DNA of 40,073 nucleotides from Helicobacteraceae bacterium (lineage in GTDB: Bacteria > Campylobacterota > Campylobacteria > Campylobacterales > SZUA-545). The position numbers were made by a program, and so were the translations under genes. Shown in pieces: positions 24,391-33,115 of this stretch. Within the stretch, counting starts at the first letter, position 1; every line of letters begins with the position of its first letter. Under the pieces are notes generated by a model that had not been told where the DNA came from, did not search any database, and was given only the letters and a program-made list of their open reading frames with translations. The stretch is from assembly GCA_031260125.1 (NCBI GenBank), contig JAIRKM010000073.1:1-40073 (forward strand), read 5' to 3'.

Positions 24391-26973
24391 TTACAACACA
24401 CTCCCAAGCTGTGTCGTTATCTCGCTAAGTTTCTGGTTGAGTTCCTCAAGTTGCGCTTGATTCTTTTTCAGCACATCGGCGGGCGCATTTTTTACAAAAT
24501 TTTCGTTATTCAAAATAGAGCTTATCCGCTCCACCTCTCTCTGTGTTTTTAACCTCTGGGCTTCTAGCCGCTGCGCGATCTGCGAGGGGTCAAACGAATC
24601 TGAAGGGATAACGCTTTCTAGGTTTGCCGATACGTCGCTTACTCCTTTTTGCCTATCATCTACCACGACAACGCGATCGACTTTGGCAAGCCTTTCTATA
24701 AAAAGAAGCGGCAGATCAACAGGTCTGTAGGGGCGCAGATAGGCTAATGCGATTTGCCTATTCGCAAGCTGTAGCGGGACTTTCGCACGGCGGATCGATT
24801 GAATCGCCTCAATAGCCATATTGAAACGCTCCTCGATCGCGCCATCCTGCCCGCTCGGCTCAGGAAAAGCGGCGATCGTAACGCTTTGGCTCTTGCCGCC
24901 TAGCTCTTTGTAAAGCCGCTCGGTCAAAAACGGCATAAACGGAGATAGAAGTTTGAGCGCCTCCAAAAAGATCGCGCCTAGTTCCGCAATCGCATCGCCG
25001 TCGGCTTTGCTAAGCTCAATGCCCCAATCGCAAAATTCCGTCCATAAAAAGCGGTAATTCGTTACTGCCGCGTCGTTAAAACGGTAACCGTCGATCTGCT
25101 CCCTCACCTCTTTTACCGCCGCGGAAAATCTGCTTTGCATATAGCGCCCCAGCTCCGTCTTGACTTCTATCTCCTCCAGTTCAGAGTATTTTTCCTGTTT
25201 CATGCGCAGATAACGCGCCGCGTTAAAAATTTTATTGGCGAAGTGCTTGTAAGTTTCCAGCGCCTTCTCTGAAAGCCGTATATCCCTGCCTTGCACACAC
25301 AAGGCGGCAAGGGTGAAACGCAGCGTATCCGCGCCGTATCTGTCGATCATCTCCTGCGGATCGATCACGTTACCCTTTGACTTGCTCATCTTCTTCCCAA
25401 ACTCGTCGCGCACCAGAGCGTGAAGATAGACATCCTTAAACGGCACCCGACCGGTCAGATAAACACCCATCATCAGCATTCTCGCCACCCAGAAGAAGAG
25501 AATGTCAAAGCCCGTGATTAGAAGCGAATTCGGCAGCCTAAGCTCAAGATCGCTCTTTTCCACCAGATCGCTGCCTTCATTACCCCAGCCAAGCGTGGAG
25601 ATCGCCCACAATCCGGAAGAAAACCACGTGTCCAGCACGTTGGGGTCTTGCATAATCACTTCAGTGCCGCAGTTTGGACAGCAGTTTGGCGAGTCCTCCT
25701 CGCTTGCCCACTGATTGCCGCACTCAATGCAGTAAAAAACGGGAATGCGATGCCCCCACCAAAGCTGGCGGGAGATGCACCAATCTCTCAGATCGTTCAT
25801 CCACGAATCGAAGTTATTTTTCCATTGCGGAGGGAAAAAAAGCGTTTCGTCGGCGTTTACGCGCTCGATCGCTTCGCGGGCTATCTCCTTCTTTACGAAC
25901 CACTGATGCGATATGTAGGGTTCTACCACATTTTTACACCGATAGCAGTGCCCTACCTGATGAATGTGTTTTTCAACCTTCTCGACGCACCCCTCGTCAG
26001 TTAGTTTTTGGACGATTTTTTCACGCGCCTCTAAACGCTCACAGCCCGCAAACTCGCCGCAGAGATCGTTCAAAAACCCTTTCTCGTCAAAGATTGTCAA
26101 TGACTCCAGATCGTGCCGCCTGCCCACTTCATAGTCGTTTGGATCGTGACCGGGCGTAACCTTAACGACACCGCTGCCAAAACTCATATCGACATGGTTG
26201 TCGGCGATCACCGGTATTTCGCGGTCGATCAGCGGCAAGCGCACCTTTTTGCCCACAAGCTCTCTGTAGCGATCGTCGTCGGGGTGAACCATCACCGCCG
26301 TATCGCCAAAGTAGGTTTCCGGACGAGTCGTGGCGACCGTAACAAACCGATTCTCGCCGACGACCTTGTAGCGGATATGGTACATCTTGCCTTCCACCTC
26401 ATGATGTTCCACCTCAATATCGCTCAGCGCCCCGTCGTGCGTACACCAGTTGATCATATAGTTGCCCTGAAAAATGATCCCGTCGTTGTAGAGTTTTACA
26501 AACGCTTTTTTGACTGCCTTTTGCAGTCCCTCGTCCATCGTGAAGCGCTCTCTACTCCAGTCCGGACTTGTGCCAAGCCGTCTTAGCTGGTTTAGGATCA
26601 TTCCGCCGCTATGCTCTTTCCAGCGGTACACCTCTTGTATAAACTCCTCCCTGCCCAGACTCTCCTTTGTTTTGCCCTCTTTGATCAACCGCGTTTCCAC
26701 CACGTTTTGCGTGGCGATACCCGCGTGATCGAGTCCGGGCTGCCACAGCACGTTATAACCGTCCATGCGCTTGTATCGAACGATGATATCCTGCAACGTG
26801 TGATTTAACGCGTGTCCTATGTGAAGGCTGCCCGTTACGTTAGGCGGCGGCATCATAATGGTAAAATACCCCTTTTTGCCTCCGCGCTTTGATGAAAAAT
26901 AGCCTCTTTTCTCCCACTCCTCATATAATCCGCTTTCTATTTCGACCGGATCGTACGATTTACTCTCTGCCAT
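24391..26973 (-). CDS. valS: Valyl-tRNA synthetase
   Basis: An 860-residue class Ia synthetase of normal length. HIGH-type motif GSLHIGHALNHT near residue 50, editing-domain blocks (TTRPETYFGDTAV), zinc-binding cysteine pairs around 345 and 415, the tryptophan-rich QLWWGHRIP, and KMSKSKGNV near residue 529. It ends in the typical C-terminal coiled coil (about 800-860) that clamps tRNA-Val. It is transcribed away from aguB across a 71-base gap. Confidence 0.98.
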   Translation of the reverse strand: MAESKSYDPVEIESGLYEEWEKRGYFSSKRGGKKGYFTIMMPPPNVTGSLHIGHALNHTLQDIIVRYKRMDGYNVLWQPGLDHAGIATQNVVETRLIKEGKTKESLGREEFIQEVYRWKEHSGGMILNQLRRLGTSPDWSRERFTMDEGLQKAVKKAFVKLYNDGIIFQGNYMINWCTHDGALSDIEVEHHEVEGKMYHIRYKVVGENRFVTVATTRPETYFGDTAVMVHPDDDRYRELVGKKVRLPLIDREIPVIADNHVDMSFGSGVVKVTPGHDPNDYEVGRRHDLESLTIFDEKGFLNDLCGEFAGCERLEAREKIVQKLTDEGCVEKVEKHIHQVGHCYRCKNVVEPYISHQWFVKKEIAREAIERVNADETLFFPPQWKNNFDSWMNDLRDWCISRQLWWGHRIPVFYCIECGNQWASEEDSPNCCPNCGTEVIMQDPNVLDTWFSSGLWAISTLGWGNEGSDLVEKSDLELRLPNSLLITGFDILFFWVARMLMMGVYLTGRVPFKDVYLHALVRDEFGKKMSKSKGNVIDPQEMIDRYGADTLRFTLAALCVQGRDIRLSEKALETYKHFANKIFNAARYLRMKQEKYSELEEIEVKTELGRYMQSRFSAAVKEVREQIDGYRFNDAAVTNYRFLWTEFCDWGIELSKADGDAIAELGAIFLEALKLLSPFMPFLTERLYKELGGKSQSVTIAAFPEPSGQDGAIEERFNMAIEAIQSIRRAKVPLQLANRQIALAYLRPYRPVDLPLLFIERLAKVDRVVVVDDRQKGVSDVSANLESVIPSDSFDPSQIAQRLEAQRLKTQREVERISSILNNENFVKNAPADVLKKNQAQLEELNQKLSEITTQLGSVL

Positions 26974-27018
26974 AGCGCACCCCTGTAACTTTAAGGCGCA
27001 ATCTTACCCAAAGCTACT

Positions 27019-27027
27019 TGCTATAAT
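27019..27027 (+). promoter_or_regulatory. Extended -10 promoter element of aguB
   Basis: TGCTATAAT is a perfect extended -10 (TG-n-TATAAT), without a clear -35, 17 bases before the aguB ATG. Transcription would start near 27034, leaving a very short leader that still contains the GGGGAG ribosome-binding site. Confidence 0.6.
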
Positions 27028-27044
27028 TGCCGCAAGGGGAGAGC

Positions 27045-27914
27045 ATGATCGTAAACGCCGCGTTAATTCAGAAAAAAATAGGCGATAGCCCGGACGAAAA
27101 TCGGAAACGGCTCTCGGAGGCGATACGAAGCGCCGCCCGCGATAAAGCCGATCTGATCGTACTTTCAGAGCTGCACAACACGCGCTATTTCTGTCAAAGT
27201 GAAGATGCCGCCTGTTTCGATCTCGCAGAAACGGTGCCGGGCGAATCAACCGCGTTTTTTGGCAGGCTGGCGCAGGAGCAAAAGGTGGTTTTGGTCATAT
27301 CCCTTTTTGAAAAACGGGCTGCGGGTCTGTACCATAACACGGCAGTTGTAATTGAAAAAGACGGAAATATCGCGGGAAAATACCGCAAGATGCACATTCC
27401 CGACGATCCCGCCTTCTATGAAAAGTTTTATTTCACTCCGGGCGATCTAGGGTTTGAGCCGATTAAAACAAGCGTGGGAAAATTGGGCGTTCTAATCTGC
27501 TGGGATCAGTGGTATCCAGAAGCAGCGCGGCTGATGGCGCTTAAAGGCGCCGATATGCTTATATATCCAACGGCGATCGGCTGGGATCCAAACGATGGCG
27601 AAGACGAAAAAAAGCGTCAATTGCAAGCGTGGGAAATAGCGCAACGGGCGCACGCGGTATCAAACGCTTTGCCGGTTCTAAGCGTCAACCGCGTCGGTTT
27701 TGAGGAAGGGGGGCATGGCGGCATAGAGTTCTGGGGCGGCAGCTTTATCGCAGGAGCGCAGGGAGAGATTCTGGCAAAAGCGGATCGTGAGGAAGCGACT
27801 GTTTTTGCCGCGATTGATACAGAAAAAACAGAAAAACTCCGCCGAATTTGGCCCTTTATGCGCGATCGGCGGATCGAGAGTTACGGCGATCTGACGAAAC
27901 GCTGGGGAGAGTAG
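27045..27914 (+). CDS. aguB: N-carbamoylputrescine amidase
   Basis: A 289-residue nitrilase-superfamily enzyme. The Glu-Lys-Cys triad is visible: Glu in LSELHNTRYF near residue 41, Lys in YRKMHIPDD near 115, Cys in LICWDQWYPE near 152. The HIPDDPAFYEKFYFTPGD stretch and the late FWGGSFI are diagnostic of AguB, which hydrolyses N-carbamoylputrescine to putrescine, CO2 and ammonia in polyamine synthesis. I start at ATG 27045 because GGGGAG lies just before it; an earlier TTG at 27027 would place that site inside the coding region and overlap the promoter. Confidence 0.93.
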   Translation: MIVNAALIQKKIGDSPDENRKRLSEAIRSAARDKADLIVLSELHNTRYFCQSEDAACFDLAETVPGESTAFFGRLAQEQKVVLVISLFEKRAAGLYHNTAVVIEKDGNIAGKYRKMHIPDDPAFYEKFYFTPGDLGFEPIKTSVGKLGVLICWDQWYPEAARLMALKGADMLIYPTAIGWDPNDGEDEKKRQLQAWEIAQRAHAVSNALPVLSVNRVGFEEGGHGGIEFWGGSFIAGAQGEILAKADREEATVFAAIDTEKTEKLRRIWPFMRDRRIESYGDLTKRWGE

Positions 27915-27937
27915 ATAAATCGGCGATCGGGGCGGTT

Positions 27938-28318
27938 ATGACATATGAGACTATCGAAAGAATCGCGCTGAAACAACGAGGCGCGGTTAAAGAGTATAAG
28001 CCAAGCTGGGATTCCACGCTGTTTTGGGTAGGCAACAGAATGTTTTTGCTTATTATGCACGATGATGAAACTCCCATGATGAATTTTAAGAACGATCCTT
28101 TTATTAACCTCCATCTGCGAGAAAAATACCCCGATATCACCGCCGCTTATCACATGAATAAAAAGCACTGGAATACGCTCTATTACAAATATTCAAAGAT
28201 AAAGACGGAACTGTTGGAACAACTTATACGAGAATCTCGTGATATAGTTTTTGACTTATTGACAAAAAAGCAGAAAGCCGCACTTGCGGGAGGTTTTAAT
28301 GACACCGCGAATTTATAA
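27938..28318 (+). CDS. MmcQ/YjbR-family protein
   Basis: A 126-residue protein of the YjbR/MmcQ fold (CyaY-like double-wing). Recognisable elements are the N-terminal GAVKEYKPSWDSTLFWVGNRMF strand pair, a Lys-x-Asp-Pro segment (NFKNDPF), YPDITAAYHMNKKHWNT near residue 65, the best family signature, and a late LIRESRDIVFDLLTKK. Family members may bind DNA, but their role is unknown. I use ATG 27938; the open frame extends upstream into aguB without family resemblance. It lies 23 bases after aguB and 21 before the ABC-F gene, so the three are probably co-transcribed. Confidence 0.78.
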   Translation: MTYETIERIALKQRGAVKEYKPSWDSTLFWVGNRMFLLIMHDDETPMMNFKNDPFINLHLREKYPDITAAYHMNKKHWNTLYYKYSKIKTELLEQLIRESRDIVFDLLTKKQKAALAGGFNDTANL

Positions 28319-28339
28319 GTCGATATAAAAGAAGACCTT

Positions 28340-29729
28340 ATGGATTCTCTTATCTTTAATATACCTGCGTTTACTTACGAAAACTCAAGCGAGCCGGTTT
28401 TTGACAAAGTCTCTTTGCAACTCTATCGCGGCTGGACGGGTCTTGTCGGCAAAAGCGGCGCGGGCAAAACAACGCTCGCCAGATCGATCTTTGACAGATG
28501 CGGCGTGATCGTCCATTTCGCAGAACAGCGCACCGACAATCCGCCGAAAACCTTAAATGATCTCTTGAAGGCAAGCGATAAAGCGGCGTCCTTGTTGAAG
28601 CGCGATCTGAAAATCGACGAAAACTATCTTATATGCTGGGGCGATCTTAGCCATGGAGAACGAAAGCGCGTGCAGATCGCCGCCGCGTTGTATGAAAATC
28701 CTGAACTTTTGATCGTAGATGAGCCGACAAACCATTTAGATGGCGAGGCAAAAAAGTTTATTGTTGACGCGCTGAAGCGGTTTGACGGATTTGGACTACT
28801 GATCAGCCACGATCGCGAACTTTTGGATCTGATGTGCGACCGCATACTATTTATAGAAGACGGCACGGTTGATATACGCGGCGGCTCGTATTCTATTGCC
28901 GCAAAGGAGCGCAAAAAAGAGAGAGATTACGCACTTAAACTGCACACAAAACATTCCAATGAGATAAAAAAACTTAAAAAATTAACGCAAGAACAGCGTG
29001 AAAAAACTGAACAGAGCAAAAAAAGAATCTCAAAACGCGGCTTGGACTCAAAAGACAGCGACAAGAGAGAGCGTATCGGAAGAGCGATCGTATCGGGTAA
29101 AGACGCACGTGATACAAATACTTTGAGCCGTTTTCAAAGTCGTTTAAGCCAGTCCAAAAAGAAGTTGCAAACCGTTACTCCAAGTTACGAAACGGGTGTG
29201 GTTATCGAAGCGGCGTATTACCCAAATCTATTTCCCATCGTATTGGAAGATGGGCGCAGAATCCAAGCGCGCAGCCGCATCGGAATTACGGGGCGCAATG
29301 GAAGCGGCAAGAGCAGGTTTGTTGAACGTTTTGTAAAAAGCCGCGAGTGGAGCAAGAATGAGCTTTTATATCTGCCGCAAGAGATTGGAGCGGAAGAGTC
29401 GGCGGCGCTACTGAAAAACATTCAAGAGACAAATAATGACGAAAAAAGGTTTTTTGATGAGCCTGATCGTTCGACTAGGAAGCAGTCCGCAGGCGCTCCT
29501 TCAAAGTCATGCGCCAAGTCCCGGCGAGACGCGAAGGTTGCTATTGGCGTTAGGACTTCTCAAAAAACCCGCGATCGTCGTTATGGACGAGCCAACAAAT
29601 CATCTTGACATCGTCTCTATTGAGGCTTTAGAAGTTGCCTTGATTGCGTACAGCGGCGCGTTACTGCTTGTAAGCCACGATATGAGATTCTTAGACGCGA
29701 TCGCCAACGAGCTTTGGCAATTTCATTAA
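28340..29729 (+). pseudogene. ABC-F family ATPase split by a one-base frameshift
   Basis: The first frame (28340-29608) carries ATPase domain 1 complete: Walker A GKSGAGKTT, signature LSHGERKR, Walker B VDEPTNHLD. It also has a Lys-rich linker and Walker A of domain 2 (GRNGSGKSR). The rest of domain 2 (signature SPGETRR, VVMDEPTNHLD, SHD switch) lies in another frame ending at 29729. The shift falls at an A6-GG-T6 stretch (29442-29455); removing one T joins KRF to LMSLIVRLG and gives an intact protein of about 462 residues. ABC-F proteins act on ribosomes, some protecting against antibiotics; the SPGE signature resembles the Lsa/Vga-like resistance type. It may be a true pseudogene, a slippage switch or a sequencing error. 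Confidence 0.8.
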
Positions 29730-29760
29730 ATTGAAAGGTTTTTTTGCGATCGGCGCGCTT

Positions 29761-31137
29761 TTAACGCTTCGCGCTATTGGTCATTGCGTCAGGGCAGACA
29801 AGGCGGTCGAAATCCTCCGCGCTGATATATCCCAGATCGAGCGCTGCCTGCCTGAGCGTCAAATCCTCCTTATGCGCTTTTTTGGCGATCTCGGCGGCGG
29901 CGTCGTAACCTATTGCGGGAACAAGCGCGGTTACGAGCATAAGAGAGTTATTAAGGTGATGCCCGATCGTTTCCGTATTTGCCTTTATCCCGCTTACGCA
30001 ATGATCGTTAAAACTTGCCGCGGCATCGCCAAGCAGCCTGACCGACTGCAAAAAATTGTAGGCGATAAGAGGCTTATAGACATTTAGCTCAAACGCGCCC
30101 TGACTATTCGCAAAGCCGATCGCGGCATCGTTTCCCATCACCTGAACGGCAACCATAGTAAGCGCTTCGGTTTGAGTGGGGTTTACCTTGCCCGGCATAA
30201 TGGAGCTGCCCGGCTCGTTTTCCGGTATGCCGATTTCGCCCAGCCCGCATCGTGGTCCCGAAGCCAGCAGGCGGATATCATTGGCGATCTTCATCAGATT
30301 GCCCGCAAGAGCTTTCAGCGCGCCATGCAGATTGGCAAGCGCGTCGTGTCCGCTTAGGGCGTGAAACTTATTTGGAGCGGGGATAAAGCTCTCGCCCGTC
30401 AATTTATTCAGCTCCTCGCAAACGATCGCGTCAAAATTGGGAGGCGCGTTGAGTCCAGTGCCAACCGCCGTAGCTCCTATCGCAAGCTCTCGCGTGAAAT
30501 TAAGCGCGGCATTGATGTGGCTGATGCTGCTATCAAGCATTGCCGCGTAACCGGAAAATTCCTGCCCTAGCGTCAGCGGCACCGCGTCTTGCAGATGAGT
30601 TCGCCCAATCTTGACGATCGAAGCAAATTCGCTGGATTTGGCTTCAAGCGTTCGCCACAGAGCCTCGATCGACGGCAGAAGGAGACGCTTGATTTCCAAA
30701 ACGGCGGCAATGTGCATGGCGGAAGGAAAAGTATCGTTGGAGCTTTGACTCATATTGACATGATCGTTCGGGTGAACCTTGAAGCCGAGCCTTTGACCGG
30801 ACAAAAACGCGATCACCTCGTTTAGATTCATATTGGTCTGCGTGCCGCTTCCCGTCTGCCATACGCTTAAAGGAAACTCCTCGTCGTATCTGCCCGATAG
30901 AACTTCATCGCACGACAAAGCAATCGCTCCGCATAGACGCTCGTCCAACTCACCAAGCCGTAGATTGGCAAGCGCGGCCGCCTTTTTCAAAAGCGCGTAT
31001 GCCGCGATCAGCGGTTTGGGCATCTTCTCCTCGCCGATTTTGAAGCGCTCTAAACTCCGCTGCGTCTGCGCGCCCCAAAGTCTATCGGAAGGGACTTTCA
31101 CCTCTCCCATTGAGTCTTTTTCGATTCTATGCTCCAT
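29761..31137 (-). CDS. fumC: Class II fumarate hydratase
   Basis: A 458-residue iron-independent fumarase. Conserved blocks: [13 protein letters not shown] near residue 97, [11 protein letters not shown] near 138, [16 protein letters not shown] near 185, and the superfamily signature [13 protein letters not shown] near 311. It interconverts fumarate and malate. It lies 23 bases after mdh in the same direction, so the two make consecutive steps of the TCA cycle (or its reductive branch) from one transcript. It converges with the ABC-F gene across 31 bases. Confidence 0.97.
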   Translation of the reverse strand: MEHRIEKDSMGEVKVPSDRLWGAQTQRSLERFKIGEEKMPKPLIAAYALLKKAAALANLRLGELDERLCGAIALSCDEVLSGRYDEEFPLSVWQTGSGTQTNMNLNEVIAFLSGQRLGFKVHPNDHVNMSQSSNDTFPSAMHIAAVLEIKRLLLPSIEALWRTLEAKSSEFASIVKIGRTHLQDAVPLTLGQEFSGYAAMLDSSISHINAALNFTRELAIGATAVGTGLNAPPNFDAIVCEELNKLTGESFIPAPNKFHALSGHDALANLHGALKALAGNLMKIANDIRLLASGPRCGLGEIGIPENEPGSSIMPGKVNPTQTEALTMVAVQVMGNDAAIGFANSQGAFELNVYKPLIAYNFLQSVRLLGDAAASFNDHCVSGIKANTETIGHHLNNSLMLVTALVPAIGYDAAAEIAKKAHKEDLTLRQAALDLGYISAEDFDRLVCPDAMTNSAKR

Positions 31138-31160
31138 GCCCTCTTACTCCGCGCCAATAC

Positions 31161-32108
31161 TCAGTAAAACTTCTTTTCGATCAGTTTGTCAATCATTCTC
31201 GTAATGCCGCGCACCGATTGATCGAACAGCGTGCGCTCGTCTTCGTTCATCGTAACTTCAATCAGCTTCTCTACGCCGTTTGCGCCTAACACCGCCGGAA
31301 TACCGGTAACGATGTCATGACAGCCGTATTCCCCCTCAAGCCTCAGCGCGCAGGAGTATATCTGCTTTGAATCGCGTAGTATCGCTTCGCACATCATCGC
31401 GGTCGCAATCGCGGGGGCATAGTAGGCAGACCCCGTCTGAAGATAACCGACAATCTCCGCTCCACCTCTTTGCGTTCGTCTAACGATCTCGTCGATCTCC
31501 TCCCTCTTGAGCAGATCGGTGATCGGCACGCCGGCGATTGTGGAGTAGCGGTGCATTGGAACCATCGTATCGCCGTGTCCGCCAAGCACGGTGGCGCGAA
31601 TCTGCCCCGATCCGTAACCGAGTTTTTCATATATAAAGCCCGCCATTCTGCTTGAATCCAAAAGCCCCGCCATTCCCATCACCTGACGGCGGTCAAAACC
31701 AGTCTCTCTCAGCGCCACGTAAGTCATCGCGTCAAGCGGATTTGTTATGACGATCACGATCGAGTTGGCGCAATGCTCTTTAATTTCCCTTGAGATACTC
31801 CGCACCGTTTCGGCGTTTATCAACAGCAGATCCTCTCTGCTCATTCCGGGCTTTCTTGGACAGCCAGCGGCGATAACGACGATGTCGCTTTCCGCCATAT
31901 CCTGCGGCTTCTCGGCGACGCGTACCTTTGTATGCCCTCTGATTACCGCCGCCGCCTGCGACATGTCCAGCGCTTTGCCCCATGCGATATCCGGCTTGGA
32001 ATCGCGTAGAAGAATTTCATGAACCGTCCCCTGCATAACAAGGGAAAAGGCAACTGTGGAGCCAACGCTACCCGCCCCGATGATAGAAATTCTTTTGCCT
32101 CTTTTCAT
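31161..32108 (-). CDS. mdh: Malate dehydrogenase (LDH-like type)
   Basis: A 315-residue NAD-dependent enzyme. Dinucleotide motif GAGSVGSTVA near residue 12 with Asp in LLRD for NAD. The substrate loop GCPRKPGMSRED has Arg at the position that selects malate/oxaloacetate over lactate, with a second catalytic-loop Arg. VLGGHGDTMVPM supplies the catalytic His. It is of the tetrameric, lactate-dehydrogenase-like malate dehydrogenase class found in Campylobacterota. First of an mdh-fumC pair; AGGAT precedes its ATG. Confidence 0.93.
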   Translation of the reverse strand: MKRGKRISIIGAGSVGSTVAFSLVMQGTVHEILLRDSKPDIAWGKALDMSQAAAVIRGHTKVRVAEKPQDMAESDIVVIAAGCPRKPGMSREDLLLINAETVRSISREIKEHCANSIVIVITNPLDAMTYVALRETGFDRRQVMGMAGLLDSSRMAGFIYEKLGYGSGQIRATVLGGHGDTMVPMHRYSTIAGVPITDLLKREEIDEIVRRTQRGGAEIVGYLQTGSAYYAPAIATAMMCEAILRDSKQIYSCALRLEGEYGCHDIVTGIPAVLGANGVEKLIEVTMNEDERTLFDQSVRGITRMIDKLIEKKFY

Positions 32109-32152
32109 AATTATCCTTGCTAAATTTCAAGGCTATTATGGCATAGGGCGCA

Positions 32153-33115
32153 TTACGGCTTTTTGCCCTCCGCTATGTTGTTCAGGTGCGATCGGTAGGT
32201 GGCGCTGAATTCGTGCGTGCCATCTCTGCCGCGTACAAAATATAGGTAATCGGTCTGCGGCGGATTCAAGACAGCGCGTACCGCCTCAACGCTGGCAAGC
32301 GATACGGGGTACGGCGGGATGCCGCGCTGCTTGTAGGTGTTAAACGGGCTGCCATCGCTTCTTATGCGTTCGGGCGTTACCCTTTGGTGTGAGAACTCTC
32401 CGTAATTGAGCGTCCCGTCCATTTGAAGGCGCATCTTTTTGTTCAGGCGATTCTCAATAACCGACGCTACGAGCGGCATTTCCTCGTTGTTTGCCGCTTC
32501 CTTCTGGACTATGGAGGCTTTCGTTATTATGTTAAACCACTCCGTAGCGTCATATCTGCCAAACGCTTTGACTGCCCTGTCTTTGTGCGTCTTCATCGAT
32601 CGCACGACAAGCAGCGTCATCACCGTCTTTTCGTCGGAGTTTTTGACGATTTGATAGGTATCCGGTATCAAAACTCCTTCCGGAAAGGGCGCTAAGCTGT
32701 AGTACTCAAGCAGAAGTTTCTCTTTGTCCAGCCCCAGTTGCGACGCGATCTGCGCCACCGCGATCACGGTGGTTTCGCCGGGCAACAGCGTAATCTCGTC
32801 AAACGCCGCCCTGCCGCGTATCAGCGCAAAATAAAAGTCAAGACGAGTAGAATTAGCCTCGTCAAAATCGTTCAGTCCGCTTTTTGCCACGCCGCAGAGG
32901 TAGATCAGGTAGCGATCCAGCTCATTTAGATCGATGCCGTCGGCTTTTAGTTGCGTTACAATCGTGCGTAGCGAGCCGCTGGGTACCTTGACAAAGCGGT
33001 CATGAACGAGCCTTTGCGAAAGATAAACGGAGAGAAGAAGGGTGATAAAAAGGATAATGCGCGCCAGTGCCGTAACGGCGCTTGTAATTTTTCTGATATT
33101 TATTCTTCTCCACAT
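32153..33115 (-). CDS. mltG: Endolytic murein transglycosylase MltG (YceG family)
   Basis: About 320 residues: one N-terminal membrane helix (IILFITLLLSVYLSQ), a LysM-like part, then the YceG catalytic domain. This has FPEGVLIPDTYQI, the catalytic Glu in KASIVQKEA near residue 204, a Leu-Gln-Met-Asp-Gly segment, PFNTYKQRGIPPYPVS and YLYFV. MltG cuts nascent glycan strands at the membrane. No ATG, GTG or TTG lies between the helix and the domain, so the nearest acceptable start is ATG 33115. That start lies inside the opposite-strand AsmA-like gene; the family-relevant part ends at the hydrophobic helix, which itself is encoded opposite to the other gene's start. Confidence 0.88.
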   Translation of the reverse strand: MWRRINIRKITSAVTALARIILFITLLLSVYLSQRLVHDRFVKVPSGSLRTIVTQLKADGIDLNELDRYLIYLCGVAKSGLNDFDEANSTRLDFYFALIRGRAAFDEITLLPGETTVIAVAQIASQLGLDKEKLLLEYYSLAPFPEGVLIPDTYQIVKNSDEKTVMTLLVVRSMKTHKDRAVKAFGRYDATEWFNIITKASIVQKEAANNEEMPLVASVIENRLNKKMRLQMDGTLNYGEFSHQRVTPERIRSDGSPFNTYKQRGIPPYPVSLASVEAVRAVLNPPQTDYLYFVRGRDGTHEFSATYRSHLNNIAEGKKP

